Assembly (NCBI RefSeq): GCF_018780075.1 | Contig: NZ_JADMKB010000147.1 | Location: forward strand, 1 to 64,000 | From: Hydrogenophaga sp. | GTDB taxonomy: Bacteria > Pseudomonadota > Gammaproteobacteria > Burkholderiales > Burkholderiaceae_C | Reading direction: 5' to 3' | Length of the DNA stretch: 64,000 nt | In this document: piece after piece, positions 22,023 through 31,392 of the stretch | Layout of the letters: each line of letters starts with the position of its first letter | Numbering within the stretch: position 1 is the first letter of the stretch | Notes under the pieces: generated by a model | What the model was told of the DNA's origin: nothing | What the model saw: only the letters and a program-made list of their open reading frames with translations | Databases searched by the model: none | Translations under genes and position numbers: made by a program

Positions 22023-22910
22023 ATGACCACCCCGGCACACCGGCTTCCCGCTGCAGCGCCGGACGTGGGCATCGGCTGGCGGCACCCGCATCACGCGGCG
22101 CTGCTGGAGCAGCAGCCCGCACTCGACTTCATCGAAGTCCATTCCGAGAACTTCTTCACGCCCGGTGGCGCCGCGCTCGCGGTGCTGCGCGAGGGCCGCG
22201 AACGCTACCCCGTCAGCCTGCACGGCGTGGGCCTGTCGCTGGGCTCGGCCGTCGGCATTGACCCCTGGCACCTCGACCAGTTGGCCCGGCTGGTGCAAGC
22301 CATCGACCCCGTGCGCGTGAGCGACCACGCCAGCTTCGCGCGCGGCCCCAGCGCCCACGCGGCCGACCTGCTGCCCGTGCCCATGAGCCACGCCGCGCTC
22401 GACGCGATGTGTGGCAACGTGGGCCGCGCGCAGGACCGACTGCGCCGCCCCATCGCGGTGGAAAACCTCTCTGCCTATGTTCAGTGGGCTGACGCCGAGA
22501 TGGACGAGCCAACTTTTCTGAACATGCTCTCGCAGCGCACCGGCTGCCAGCTGCTGGTGGACGTGAACAACCTCTATGTGAACGCGCTCAACGCGCAGTT
22601 GCGCGGCGAGACGGGTGACCCTCTGGATCGCTGCCGGCACTGGCTCGACGCCATCGCCCCCACCTATGTGGGGGAGATGCACCTTGCGGGCCACGTGCAC
22701 TGCGGCGACATCGTGATCGACGACCACGGCAGCCGCGTGGTGGATGCCGTCTGGGCGCTCTACCGCCACGCGGTGCAGCGCTTCGGCGCGTTGCCGACGC
22801 TGATCGAGTGGGACACTGACCTGCCCGATCTGGGGGTGTTGCTCGATGAAGCCTCGCGCGCGCGTTCGGTGGCCCAGCAAGCCCTGGCACCCGAGGAGCT
22901 GGTCGCATGA
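22023..22910 (+). CDS. bufB: DUF692 multinuclear iron enzyme, BufB-like
   Basis: A 295-residue TIM-barrel protein of the DUF692/MbnB family (multinuclear non-heme iron oxidative enzymes). Metal-ligand-rich stretches are visible: [46 protein letters not shown] and LIEWDTD. Such enzymes oxidise cysteines in a precursor peptide, here presumably the DUF2282 product 37 bases upstream. The stop overlaps the next gene (ATGA). Confidence 0.92.
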   Translation: MTTPAHRLPAAAPDVGIGWRHPHHAALLEQQPALDFIEVHSENFFTPGGAALAVLREGRERYPVSLHGVGLSLGSAVGIDPWHLDQLARLVQAIDPVRVSDHASFARGPSAHAADLLPVPMSHAALDAMCGNVGRAQDRLRRPIAVENLSAYVQWADAEMDEPTFLNMLSQRTGCQLLVDVNNLYVNALNAQLRGETGDPLDRCRHWLDAIAPTYVGEMHLAGHVHCGDIVIDDHGSRVVDAVWALYRHAVQRFGALPTLIEWDTDLPDLGVLLDEASRARSVAQQALAPEELVA

Positions 22911-23776
22911 ATCCGATGCCCCCGTCATCGCTGGCACAACAGCAGCAAGCCCTGTTGCAGGCGCTGTTTGTGCGGCCCGGCACGGTGGACGCCGGTACCG
23001 CTGCGACGCAACTGCGCAACCTGCTCGATGCACGCAGCGCGCAAACCGCGCGCGGCCTCGCCGCTTACCAGGCCAACGGCCACGCGCTGGCCGAGCGCTC
23101 GCTGCTCGCGGCCTACCCGGTGATCGCGGCGCTGATCGGCGGCGACAACTTCGCGCTGCTGGCACGCGACCTGTGGCACCACCATCCGCCCCGGTGCGGC
23201 GATCTGGCGCAATGGGGCGATGCCCTGCCCGGCTTTCTGCAGACCAATGAACAGCTCGCTGACGCGCCCTACCTGAGCGACGTGGCGCGCGCCGAATGGG
23301 CGCTGCACCGCGCCGCGGGCGCGGCCAACGCCGAACCCGATCTGCCCAGCTTCGCGCGCCTGGGGCAGGAAGACCCGCAGGGCCTGGCGCTCACGCTCGC
23401 GCCCGGCACCACCGTGATCGCCAGCCCCTACCCCGTGGCCAGCCTGATCACCGCGCACCTGTTTGAAACACCCCCATTGGCCGAGGCCGCCCAGCGCCTG
23501 CGCAACGGACAGGGCGAACACGCGCTGGTGTGGCGCCAGGGCCTGCGCCCGCGCATCGCCGGCATCGCACCGGCCGCGGCGGCCCTGGTGCAGACCCTGC
23601 TGAGCGGCTTCGATCTCCCTCAATCTCTCGACACGGCCTGCGCCCACGCAGACCCGGACGCGGTCTCTGATGTCTTTGATTTCTCCGCCTGGCTCACCGC
23701 CGCCGTGACCGATGGTCTCGTCATCGGCGTGCACCAAATGCCCCCGACCCCCTCTCCCACAAAGGACATGCCATGA
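22907..23776 (+). CDS. bufC: DUF2063 partner protein, BufC-like
   Basis: A 289-residue protein whose N-terminal 100 residues match DUF2063 (HvfC/BufC-type): [20 protein letters not shown] and [20 protein letters not shown]. It serves as the precursor-recognition partner of DUF692 enzymes, comparable to MbnC. No export signal or membrane segment is seen, consistent with cytoplasmic modification before export. Overlaps both neighbours by four bases. Confidence 0.9.
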   Translation: MNPMPPSSLAQQQQALLQALFVRPGTVDAGTAATQLRNLLDARSAQTARGLAAYQANGHALAERSLLAAYPVIAALIGGDNFALLARDLWHHHPPRCGDLAQWGDALPGFLQTNEQLADAPYLSDVARAEWALHRAAGAANAEPDLPSFARLGQEDPQGLALTLAPGTTVIASPYPVASLITAHLFETPPLAEAAQRLRNGQGEHALVWRQGLRPRIAGIAPAAAALVQTLLSGFDLPQSLDTACAHADPDAVSDVFDFSAWLTAAVTDGLVIGVHQMPPTPSPTKDMP

Positions 23777-24270
23777 ACACCACGCTGCTGCAACGCGGCC
23801 TCACCTTGTGGGGGAGCTTCACCGCCGCCCTCGACAGCGCCCGCCCGCTGGCCGCGCTGCTCGCCCGCGCCCACCTGGCCCAGGTGTTTTTCCTCTCGGG
23901 CCTGACCAAGGTCCGCGACTGGGACACCACCCTGCTGCTGTTCACCGAGGAGTACCAGGTGCCGCTGCTGTCACCCGAGGTGGCGGCGGTCATGGGCACG
24001 GCGGGGGAACTGGTGTTGCCGGTGCTGTTGCTGTTCGGTCTGGCGGGGCGCTTCGCGGCGCTGGGCCTGAGCGTGGTCAATGGGGTGGCCGTGCTCAGCC
24101 TCAGCGAGATCGCGCCCGCCGCCCTGCAGCAGCACATCACCTGGGGCGTATTGCTCGCCGCGCTGGCGCTTTACGGCGTGGGCAGGTGGTCGGTGGATGG
24201 CGCCTGGCTTCAGCCGCGGCTGGAGCGCTGGCTGACCCCGCGCAACGCCCGCCCTCTGTCCATGAATTAA
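23773..24270 (+). CDS. DoxX-family membrane protein
   Basis: A 165-residue integral membrane protein with about four hydrophobic helices and the DoxX pattern HLAQVFFLSGLTKVRDWDTTLLLFTEEYQVPLL. DoxX proteins are the usual fourth gene of bufferin operons. Its biochemical role is unknown; electron transfer to the quinone pool has been suggested for the family. Translationally coupled to bufC. Confidence 0.88.
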   Translation: MNTTLLQRGLTLWGSFTAALDSARPLAALLARAHLAQVFFLSGLTKVRDWDTTLLLFTEEYQVPLLSPEVAAVMGTAGELVLPVLLLFGLAGRFAALGLSVVNGVAVLSLSEIAPAALQQHITWGVLLAALALYGVGRWSVDGAWLQPRLERWLTPRNARPLSMN

Positions 24271-24305
24271 GCTCACGAACCCCTTGCTGGAGACCCCCTT
24301 TGACG

Positions 24306-25535
24306 ATGCCCACGCCCAAACACGCCCTCACCCGCCGCCACCTTCTGCTGGCCGCCGGTGCCGCCACCGGCAGCGCCCTGCCACCCGCCTGGGCGCAGAC
24401 CGCCGCGCCCGTGTGGGCCGACATCGAAAAAGCCGCGCGCGGCCAGACCGTGTATTTCAACGCCTGGGCCGGCAGCGAGCAGATCAACGCCTACATCCAG
24501 TGGGCCGCGGGCGAAATCCAGGCCGCGCACGGTGTGAAGCTGGAGCATGTGAAGGTCAGCGACGCGGCCGATGTGGTCAAGCGCGTGCGCGCCGAGAAAG
24601 CGGCTGGCCGAAAGGCGGGCGAAGGCACGGTGGACCTGGTCTGGATCAACGGCGAGAACTTCGCCGCCATGAAGCGCGACGGCCTGCTGGGCGCGCCTTT
24701 CACGCAGAGCCTGCCAAACTTCAAGTACGTGGACACCACCGGCAAGCCCACCACGCTGAACGATTTTTCCGTGCCCACCGACGGGCTGGAGTCGCCTTGG
24801 GGCATGGCCCAGCTCACCTTCTTTGCCGACAGCCAACGCCTGCCTCAGCCGCCGCAAAACACCGCCGAACTGCTGGCCCTGGCCCGCCAACAGCCCGGCC
24901 GCATCAGCTACCCGCGCCCGCCCGCCTTCCACGGCACCACCTTCATCAAGCAGGCGCTGCTGGAGCACACACGCGACGCAGCCGCGCTGGCCCGCCCGTT
25001 CACACCCGAGGCATTTGCCACCGTCACCGCGCCGCTCTGGACCTACCTCGATGCGCTGCACCCGCAGCTGTGGCGCGGCGGCAAGCAGTTCCCGGCCAAC
25101 GCCGGCGCCATCCGCCAGATGGTGAGCGACGGCGAGTTGCTGATCGCCATCACCTTCAACCCCAACGACGCGGCCAACGAGATCGTGGCCAAACGCCTGC
25201 CCGCCACCACCACCAGCTGGCAGTTCGCCAAAGGCACCGTGGGCAACACGCACTTCGTCGCCATCCCCTACAACGCCCAGGCCCGAGCCGGCGCCATGCT
25301 GGTCGCCAACTTTCTGCTCTCGCCCAAGGCCCAGGCGCGCAAGGCCGACATCGCGCACTGGGGCGACCCCACGGTGCTGGACCTCGCCAGGCTGCCCGCG
25401 GCCGAGCGCGCGGCGTTCGCCGCCGCTCCGCTGCCCGGCCAGGTGAAGCAGACCGCGCCTGCGCTGCCGGAACCGCACGCCTCCTGGGTGGAGCCGCTGG
25501 AGAAGGAATGGACACGCCGATACGGTGGGTCCTGA
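24306..25535 (+). CDS. ynjB: YnjB-like ABC transporter substrate-binding protein
   Basis: A 409-residue periplasmic binding protein with a Tat-like signal peptide (LTRRHLLLAAGAATGSALPPAWAQ). Full-length similarity is to the YnjB group (DLVWINGENFAAMKRDGLL, TLNDFSVPTDGLESPWGMAQL, TFNPNDAANEI). An in-frame TTG two codons upstream (24300) has a better-spaced GGAG and may be the true start. It begins a coupled ynjBCD-ynjF series. The ligand of the Ynj system is not established. Confidence 0.88.
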   Translation: MPTPKHALTRRHLLLAAGAATGSALPPAWAQTAAPVWADIEKAARGQTVYFNAWAGSEQINAYIQWAAGEIQAAHGVKLEHVKVSDAADVVKRVRAEKAAGRKAGEGTVDLVWINGENFAAMKRDGLLGAPFTQSLPNFKYVDTTGKPTTLNDFSVPTDGLESPWGMAQLTFFADSQRLPQPPQNTAELLALARQQPGRISYPRPPAFHGTTFIKQALLEHTRDAAALARPFTPEAFATVTAPLWTYLDALHPQLWRGGKQFPANAGAIRQMVSDGELLIAITFNPNDAANEIVAKRLPATTTSWQFAKGTVGNTHFVAIPYNAQARAGAMLVANFLLSPKAQARKADIAHWGDPTVLDLARLPAAERAAFAAAPLPGQVKQTAPALPEPHASWVEPLEKEWTRRYGGS

Positions 25536-27177
25536 CACGCCAGCATCCATGCGCCGTCTGGCTGTTGCCGCCCTGCTGCTGATGGCGGCCCTGCCGCTGC
25601 TCGCCACAGCGGCGCTGGCACTCGGTGCTGTGTTCGACGCCAGCGCCTGGCGCGCGCTCTGGCAAGACCCACAATGGTTGCGCGCACTGGCCCACAGCCT
25701 GTGGACCGGCCTGGCCTCGACCGCGCTCGCCTGGTGGGGTGCCGCTGCGCTGCTCGCACAGGGTTTTGTGCGCCAGTCGCTGGATCGCCTGCTGCGCGGC
25801 CTGCCGGTGATGCTGGCCACGCCGCACGCGGCCTTCGCCATCGGGCTGGCGTTTCTGATCGCGCCCAGTGGCTGGCTGCTGCGCGCCGCCTCGCCCTGGC
25901 TCACCGGCTTTGAATTTCCCCCTCCCTGGCCGACCACGCAGGACCCCTGGGGCCTGGGCCTGATCGCCGCGCTGACGGCCAAAGAAATCCCCTTCCTGCT
26001 CTGGACCGCCGCCACCCAGCTGCAGCGCGACGACCTGCGCCAGCGCTGGCGCGCCGAACACGCGCTGGCGCAGACACTGGGCTACGGCCCGCAACGCGCG
26101 CACTGGCGCGTGGTCTGGCCGCAGCTGGCGTCGCGCCTGTTCTGGCCGCTGCTCGCGGTGCTGGCCTACGGCCTCACGGTCGTGGACATGGCGCTGGTCA
26201 TCGGCCCCGCCTCGCCGCCCACGCTGGCGGTGCTGGCCTGGCAGTGGCTGCAGGACGCCGATCTCGCCACCAACGCGCAGGGCGCGGCGGCGGGGGGCGT
26301 GCTCGCGCTGGCGGTGCTGGTGTCGGCCTTGGGATGGCGCGCGCTGCAGGCGGTCGCCGCGCACCGCGCACGCCAGGGCAACGGCGAACGCGGCGCAGTC
26401 ACCGCCGTGGTCCTCGGCACACCCGCGGCACTGTGGCTGCTCGCTGCCCTCTACGCCGCCAACCTGCTGGCCCTCGCCGTCGGCAGCATCGCTGGCGTCT
26501 GGCCCTTCCCCACGATCTGGCCCGAGGCCTTGACGGGCCAGGCCTGGCACAGCGTCTGGGCCAGCCGCAGCACCCTCAGCACCACGCTGGTCCTCGCGCT
26601 CGCGTCCGCGGCGCTGGCGCTGGCCTGGTGCGTGGCCTGGCTCGAACTCGCCCCGCGCCACTGGGACGTTGCCCTGCGCCCCCTGCTCTACCTGCCGCTG
26701 GTGCTGCCCGCCGTGTTGTGGGTGGTGGGCCTGTACAGCCTGGCGCTGTGGTTGCGGCTCGAAGGCCGGTGGAGCGGCCTGCTGCTGGCGCACACCGCGA
26801 TGGTGCTTCCCTATGTGCTGCTTTCGCTCTCGCCCGCCTACCTCGGCTTTGACCCGCGTTACGCGGCGCTGGCCGCCAGCCTGGGCCACGGGCGCTGGCG
26901 CTTCCTGTTTCGAGTGAAGTGGCTGCTGCTGCGCCGAGCACTGGCCGCCAGCGCCGCCGTGGGCTTCGCGGTCAGCGTGGCGCAGTACCTGCCGACACTC
27001 TACGTGGGTGCCGGCCGCTTCTCCAGCGTCACCACCGAAGCCGTCACGCTCGCGGCCGGTGCGCAGCGCTCGCTCACCAGCGCGTATGCGGGCCTGCAGT
27101 TCCTGCTGCCGGTACTCGCTTTCGCGTTCGCCGCCTGGGTTGGCCGACCGCGCCGCTTTAAAGTCACCACCCCATGA
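25525..27177 (+). CDS. ynjC: YnjC-like ABC transporter permease
   Basis: A 550-residue permease with two fused membrane halves, each ending in an EAA-type loop that contacts the ATPase (HALAQTLGYGPQRAHWRVVWPQL and AALAASLGHGRWRFLFRVKW). About twelve hydrophobic segments are visible. The start is a GTG overlapping ynjB by 11 bases; an ATG at 25549 is the alternative. Its stop overlaps ynjD. Confidence 0.9.
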   Translation: MGPDTPASMRRLAVAALLLMAALPLLATAALALGAVFDASAWRALWQDPQWLRALAHSLWTGLASTALAWWGAAALLAQGFVRQSLDRLLRGLPVMLATPHAAFAIGLAFLIAPSGWLLRAASPWLTGFEFPPPWPTTQDPWGLGLIAALTAKEIPFLLWTAATQLQRDDLRQRWRAEHALAQTLGYGPQRAHWRVVWPQLASRLFWPLLAVLAYGLTVVDMALVIGPASPPTLAVLAWQWLQDADLATNAQGAAAGGVLALAVLVSALGWRALQAVAAHRARQGNGERGAVTAVVLGTPAALWLLAALYAANLLALAVGSIAGVWPFPTIWPEALTGQAWHSVWASRSTLSTTLVLALASAALALAWCVAWLELAPRHWDVALRPLLYLPLVLPAVLWVVGLYSLALWLRLEGRWSGLLLAHTAMVLPYVLLSLSPAYLGFDPRYAALAASLGHGRWRFLFRVKWLLLRRALAASAAVGFAVSVAQYLPTLYVGAGRFSSVTTEAVTLAAGAQRSLTSAYAGLQFLLPVLAFAFAAWVGRPRRFKVTTP

Positions 27178-27824
27178 CACTCTCGATCCACATCGCCACC
27201 CTGGGCAGCGCGCAAGGCACGCTGGTGCAGGACCTGCGCTTCGAGGTGCGACCGGGCCAGATCCTCACGCTCATGGGCGCCAGCGGCAGCGGCAAAAGCT
27301 CGGTGCTCGCGGCCATCGCCGGCACGCTGGGCAGCGTGGCCGAAGGCGCGCAGGCGCTGCGCTTCACGGGCACGATCCGACTCAACGGAGAAGACATCAC
27401 CCATCAGGCCACCGCGCAACGCGGTATCGGCCTGCTGTTCCAGGACGCCCTGCTCTTCGCGCACATGACCGTGGCCGAGAACCTGCTGTTCGCTGTGCCG
27501 CCCGGCCCGCGCGCGCAGCGCTTGGCCCAGGTGCAACAGGCACTGGAAGAAGCAGACCTGCAAGGCTACGGCGAGCGCGACCCGGCCACGCTCTCAGGCG
27601 GTCAGCGCGCGCGCGTCGCGCTCATGCGCGCCCTGCTAGCGGCGCCGAAGGCGTTGCTGCTCGACGAGCCGTTTTCCAAGCTCGACGCCGCGCTGCGCGA
27701 CCAGTTTCGCGCTTTTGTTTTCGAGCACATCCGCGCACGCCACATCCCCGCCGTGCTGGTGACGCACGATGCGGCCGACATCGCCGACCCGGCCCTGGTC
27801 GTGGAGCTGGCCCATGCTGGATAA
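27174..27824 (+). CDS. ynjD: YnjD-like ABC transporter ATP-binding protein
   Basis: A 216-residue ABC ATPase. Walker A is GASGSGKSS near residue 37, the signature is LSGGQRARVALMRALL, Walker B is KALLLDEPFSKLD and the H-loop LVTHDAAD follows. It energises the YnjC permease. Overlaps ynjC by four bases and the downstream phosphatidyltransferase gene by 11 bases. Confidence 0.93.
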   Translation: MTLSIHIATLGSAQGTLVQDLRFEVRPGQILTLMGASGSGKSSVLAAIAGTLGSVAEGAQALRFTGTIRLNGEDITHQATAQRGIGLLFQDALLFAHMTVAENLLFAVPPGPRAQRLAQVQQALEEADLQGYGERDPATLSGGQRARVALMRALLAAPKALLLDEPFSKLDAALRDQFRAFVFEHIRARHIPAVLVTHDAADIADPALVVELAHAG

Positions 27825-28419
27825 GGCCGTGCAGCAGGCGCTGCGCCCGCTCATGACGCGGGCCGCGCGCGGCCTCGTGCGCCTGGGTATCGGGGCCGAC
27901 GCGATCAGCGTCGCCGGTTTCGCCATCGGCATGGCCGCGGCGACCGCCATCGCCTTCCAGTGGTACCTGCCGGGCCTGGCGCTGCTGCTGCTCTCGCGCC
28001 TGATGGACGGGCTGGACGGCGCCGTGGCCCGCGCCACCCAGCCCACGGACCGCGGCGGTTTTCTCGACATCACGCTCGATTTCCTGTTCTACGCCGCCAT
28101 CCCGCTGGCCTTCGCCATCGCCAACCCGGCCGCGAACGCCCTGCCCGCCGCCGTGCTGCTGGCCGCCTTCATGGGCACCGGCAGCAGTTTCCTCGCCTTC
28201 GCCGCCGTGGCCGAGAAGCGGCAGCTGCAGTCGGTGGCGTTCCCGGACAAGAGCTTCTATTTCCTCGGCGGGCTGACCGAAGCGACGGAGACCATCACCG
28301 CCTTCGCCGCCATGTGCCTGTGGCCGGCGCGGTTCCCCCAGATCGCCTGCGGGTTTGCGGTGCTGTGCGGCATCACCATCGTGTTGCGCATCGGCTGGGG
28401 CTGGCAGCGGTTCCGCTGA
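27814..28419 (+). CDS. ynjF: CDP-alcohol phosphatidyltransferase family protein (YnjF-like)
   Basis: A 201-residue membrane enzyme. The family signature D-x2-DG-x2-AR-x8-G-x3-D-x3-D is intact (LMDGLDGAVARA then GGFLDITLD), and five to six hydrophobic segments are present. The family swaps CMP of a CDP-alcohol for a second alcohol in phospholipid or compatible-solute synthesis; the substrate here is unknown. The overlap with ynjD and the same neighbour in E. coli (ynjBCD-ynjE-ynjF) suggest a functional link to the ABC importer. Confidence 0.9.
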   Translation: MLDKAVQQALRPLMTRAARGLVRLGIGADAISVAGFAIGMAAATAIAFQWYLPGLALLLLSRLMDGLDGAVARATQPTDRGGFLDITLDFLFYAAIPLAFAIANPAANALPAAVLLAAFMGTGSSFLAFAAVAEKRQLQSVAFPDKSFYFLGGLTEATETITAFAAMCLWPARFPQIACGFAVLCGITIVLRIGWGWQRFR

Positions 28420-28590
28420 GCCCATCCGACCCATCCCGGGCCCGGGGTGGGCGCACCGAATCCAGGCCGCAGCGCCGCGCAGCGTTGCCGTAAACTCCCC
28501 GCGAGGTCCACACTGGCCACCCCGTGGCGCGGCGGACAGGGACCCTTGTGCGGAGGCACTGCGTATGAACACCCTGCTGGAGAACAAGAC

Positions 28591-29259
28591 ATGAAGGGCG
28601 TGATGGGCTTTCTGGAGAAGGCGGGGCTGGTCCGCATGGACACGTCCCACGACAGCGTGGAGCCTCCTCCTGCGCCCAGCCCGGCCACGCCGGCGGAACC
28701 CGCCTCCACGGCACCGCCCGAAGCCGCGATGCCGGTCGTCGGCACCCCCCTGAAACTCGACGAGATCTACGCCAAGGCGGGTGTGCCCGCCTCGCTATAC
28801 CCCGCCGAGCGCCTGCTGCGGTTGATCGAGGGCCTGAGTGCGATGGACCCCGGCACCCGGCTGATGGCCATCCAGGCCATGGACGCGGCCGACGAGTCCT
28901 GGACCATCGACGACCCGCTGGCCGACGCGCAGGCCAAGGCCCAGGCGCTGTCCCTGCACGCCGAGCTGCTGCAGCTCAACCTGCAGGCGCTGGAACGCGA
29001 CACGCTGGCGCGCATCGAGGCCGCCACCGCCAAACGCGAAAAAGTCGTGGGCGACATCCGCCAGCAGATGTCTGAGCTTGACGCCCTGATGAACCGCGAG
29101 GTGGCCCGGGCCGCCCAGGACATCGCGAACCAGGAAGCCCAGCTCCAGGCCGCCCGGGAACACATCACCGGACAGCTCGCCAGCCTGTCGCAACTCGGCC
29201 AGCAGTTGCAAAACCTCTCGGCGCAGTTCGGTGCGCCCGTCGCCGCCCCCAAGGAATGA
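28591..29259 (+). CDS. Coiled-coil protein, first gene of PspA/AAA/TerB operon
   Basis: A 222-residue soluble protein I do not recognise by name. Residues 17-50 are a Pro/Ala-rich linker; residues 55-95 form a compact region (YPAERLLRLIEGLSAMDPGT and MAIQAMDAADESW); from about 105 to the end it is continuous charged helix typical of a coiled coil (AATAKREKVVGDIRQQMSEL). No signal or membrane segment. GGAG upstream supports the ATG. The following gene starts four bases after its stop. Confidence 0.75.
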   Translation: MKGVMGFLEKAGLVRMDTSHDSVEPPPAPSPATPAEPASTAPPEAAMPVVGTPLKLDEIYAKAGVPASLYPAERLLRLIEGLSAMDPGTRLMAIQAMDAADESWTIDDPLADAQAKAQALSLHAELLQLNLQALERDTLARIEAATAKREKVVGDIRQQMSELDALMNREVARAAQDIANQEAQLQAAREHITGQLASLSQLGQQLQNLSAQFGAPVAAPKE

Positions 29260-29263
29260 CCCC

Positions 29264-29749
29264 ATGGCCAGCCTGACTCCCCTTTCCAAAGGCCTGATCG
29301 GCCTCGCCGTGATCGGCGCCATGGCCTCGGCCGTGTGGAACTTCGCGCTCAAGGACGGCTTCGGCCCCGCAGCGCCCGCGCCAGCGTCCACCGCGACCAT
29401 CACCAGCCCGTCCACCACGGAACCGCCCGCCAGCAGCGTGGTCTCGACGCCGCCGAACACGCCACCGGCCCCCAGCGAAGCGCCCGCCGCCGTGGGCAAC
29501 AGCGGCGGCGGCCTGTCCCCAGCCGAACACGCCGCGCAAGGTCGCCAGCTCATGGAAAGCGGCGACTTCGCGCAGGCCCGTGGGCACCTGGAGCAGGCGG
29601 TGAAGGGCGGCGACGCCGGTGCGGCCTGCCACCTGGGTGAGATGACGCTCAAGGGCCAGGGCGGCATCACCCCCGACCAGGACGCCGCCGCCAAACTGTT
29701 CCAGCTGGCCCAGTCCCGCAACACCATCTGTTTCGCGCCCGGCCAGTGA
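29264..29749 (+). CDS. Membrane-anchored Sel1/TPR-type protein
   Basis: A 161-residue protein: an N-terminal membrane helix (GLIGLAVIGAMASAVWNFAL), a Pro/Ser/Thr-rich linker (residues 34-80), and a C-terminal Sel1-like repeat (GDFAQARGHLEQAVKGGDAG, then AACHLGEMTLKGQGGITPDQ). The likely topology is inner-membrane anchored with the repeat in the periplasm. Sel1 repeats mediate protein contacts. Function unknown; member of the seven-gene operon. Confidence 0.72.
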   Translation: MASLTPLSKGLIGLAVIGAMASAVWNFALKDGFGPAAPAPASTATITSPSTTEPPASSVVSTPPNTPPAPSEAPAAVGNSGGGLSPAEHAAQGRQLMESGDFAQARGHLEQAVKGGDAGAACHLGEMTLKGQGGITPDQDAAAKLFQLAQSRNTICFAPGQ

Positions 29750-29780
29750 GCCCTCGCGCCGTCTGATTCAAAGGATTCCC

Positions 29781-31352
29781 ATGAACCTCCGTCCCATCGC
29801 TCTCGCCGCCGCCCTGCTGGGTGGTCTCTGGCTGTCGAGCGCCGCCCAGGCCCAGGGCTTCGTCTTCGGCACCGCCGAACCCAAGGCGGCACCCGCCGTT
29901 CCCGCCGGGGCACGCAACGCCAAGGTGGAATCGGCCCAGCGCCTGCTGGCCCGCCTCGGCCTGCTGCGTGAAACGCCCTCGGGCACGCTGACCCCGGCCA
30001 CGCTGGACGCCATGCGCGCCTTCGCCGCGCGCACCGGCACGGCGCCCGCCAGCGAGGTCAACGACGCGTTACTCAACGCCATCCGCCGCCACATCTGGAC
30101 CAGCCAGAACTGGTCCAGCGGCAACTACAAGGGCAAAGAGAAGATCGTGGACGCGGTGGGCCTGCGCGAGGCGCAGATCCTGCTGGGCAAGCTGGGCTTC
30201 AACGCCGGCCCGCTGGACGGCACCTTCGGCCCTCAGACGCAGGTCGCCACCGAGGCCTTCCAGGAATCGCAGGGCGTGAGCGTGGACGGCCTGATCACCT
30301 CGACCGTGCTGATGAACCTGCGCCGCGCGGTGAACGGTGCGGGCGCTGGCGCCAAGGAAACGGTGCGCGTGCTCAACTGGCCCGACTACATCGAGCCCAG
30401 CGTGCTGCAGGACTTCGAGAAAGAATTCAACATCCGCGTGGTCTACGACATCTTCGCGGACAACGACGACCTGCAGGCCCGCCTGGGCGCGGCGGGCACG
30501 CCCTACGACGTGGTGTTCCCGACCGCCAACGCCGTGCCCGGCATGGCGGCCAAGGGCCTGCTCGGCAAGCTGGACAAAGCCAGCCTGAAAAACATCAGCA
30601 ACATCGACCCGCGCGTGGACGCGACCCTGCGCGCCTGGGACAAGGACGGCGCCTACAGCCTGCCCTACATGTGGTACACGGTCGGCATCGCCTGGAACCC
30701 CAAGCTCACCAGCAAGGCCTTCCCCGGCCACACCATGGACGCGCTGGCCACCGTGTTCGACCCGGCCATCGCCAAGCGCTTCCAGTCCTGCGGCATTGGC
30801 GTGGTGGATTCGGCCTCCGATGTGCTCCCGCTCGCGGCCATGGCCGGCGGGCAGCCCAAGTGGGCCGGTCGCGCGTCCATCGCGGCCGCCGAGAAGGTGA
30901 TGGAGCGCCTCGTGGGCACGGTCAAGGTCATCCCCACCGACCAGTTCATCGACTCGCTGGCCAACGGCAAGCTCTGCGTTGCCATCGGCTTCTCGGGCGA
31001 CGCGGTGCAGGCGCAGGGCAAGTCGCGCGGCGCGGTGGAGTACCGCGTGCCGGCCGACGGTGGCCTGCTCGCCATCGACGCCATGGCCGTGCCGGCCAAC
31101 GCGAAGAACAAGCGCGCCGCGCACCAGTTCATCGACTACCTGATGCGGCCCCAGGTGATCGCCAAGGTGTCCAATACCGTGGGTTATGCCAACGCCAACC
31201 TCAAGGCCGGCGAGTTCATGAGCGCGAGCGTGAAGAGCAACCCGGCCGTGGTGCCCAGCACCACCGCGCTGAGCCGCTCGTCGCCGATCCCGGTGTTGTC
31301 CGAACAGGACGAGCAGGAGATCAACCGCATCTGGTCGCGCTTCGCCAAGTGA
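29781..31352 (+). CDS. Peptidoglycan-binding/PotD-like solute-binding fusion protein
   Basis: A 523-residue exported protein with a signal peptide (ending SSAAQAQG near residue 25). Two PG_binding_1-like units follow at about 45-90 (ESAQRLLARLGLLRETPSG) and 120-185 (AQILLGKLGFNAGPLDGTFG), then a type-2 periplasmic binding fold like PotD from about residue 193 (VRVLNWPDYIEPSVLQDFEK). The PotD part keeps PYMWYTVGIAWNP but no ABC permease or ATPase is nearby. It may be a wall-tethered ligand sensor rather than a transport component; that is inference. Confidence 0.85.
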   Translation: MNLRPIALAAALLGGLWLSSAAQAQGFVFGTAEPKAAPAVPAGARNAKVESAQRLLARLGLLRETPSGTLTPATLDAMRAFAARTGTAPASEVNDALLNAIRRHIWTSQNWSSGNYKGKEKIVDAVGLREAQILLGKLGFNAGPLDGTFGPQTQVATEAFQESQGVSVDGLITSTVLMNLRRAVNGAGAGAKETVRVLNWPDYIEPSVLQDFEKEFNIRVVYDIFADNDDLQARLGAAGTPYDVVFPTANAVPGMAAKGLLGKLDKASLKNISNIDPRVDATLRAWDKDGAYSLPYMWYTVGIAWNPKLTSKAFPGHTMDALATVFDPAIAKRFQSCGIGVVDSASDVLPLAAMAGGQPKWAGRASIAAAEKVMERLVGTVKVIPTDQFIDSLANGKLCVAIGFSGDAVQAQGKSRGAVEYRVPADGGLLAIDAMAVPANAKNKRAAHQFIDYLMRPQVIAKVSNTVGYANANLKAGEFMSASVKSNPAVVPSTTALSRSSPIPVLSEQDEQEINRIWSRFAK

Positions 31353-31392
31353 GAACGCCCGTGAATCAGCGAACGACACCGGCCACACGACC

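Noticed and set aside
25156-27180. 674-codon minus-strand frame across the YnjC gene
   Set aside because: Biased Gln/Arg/Gly composition and complete overlap with a well-supported permease; a shadow frame.
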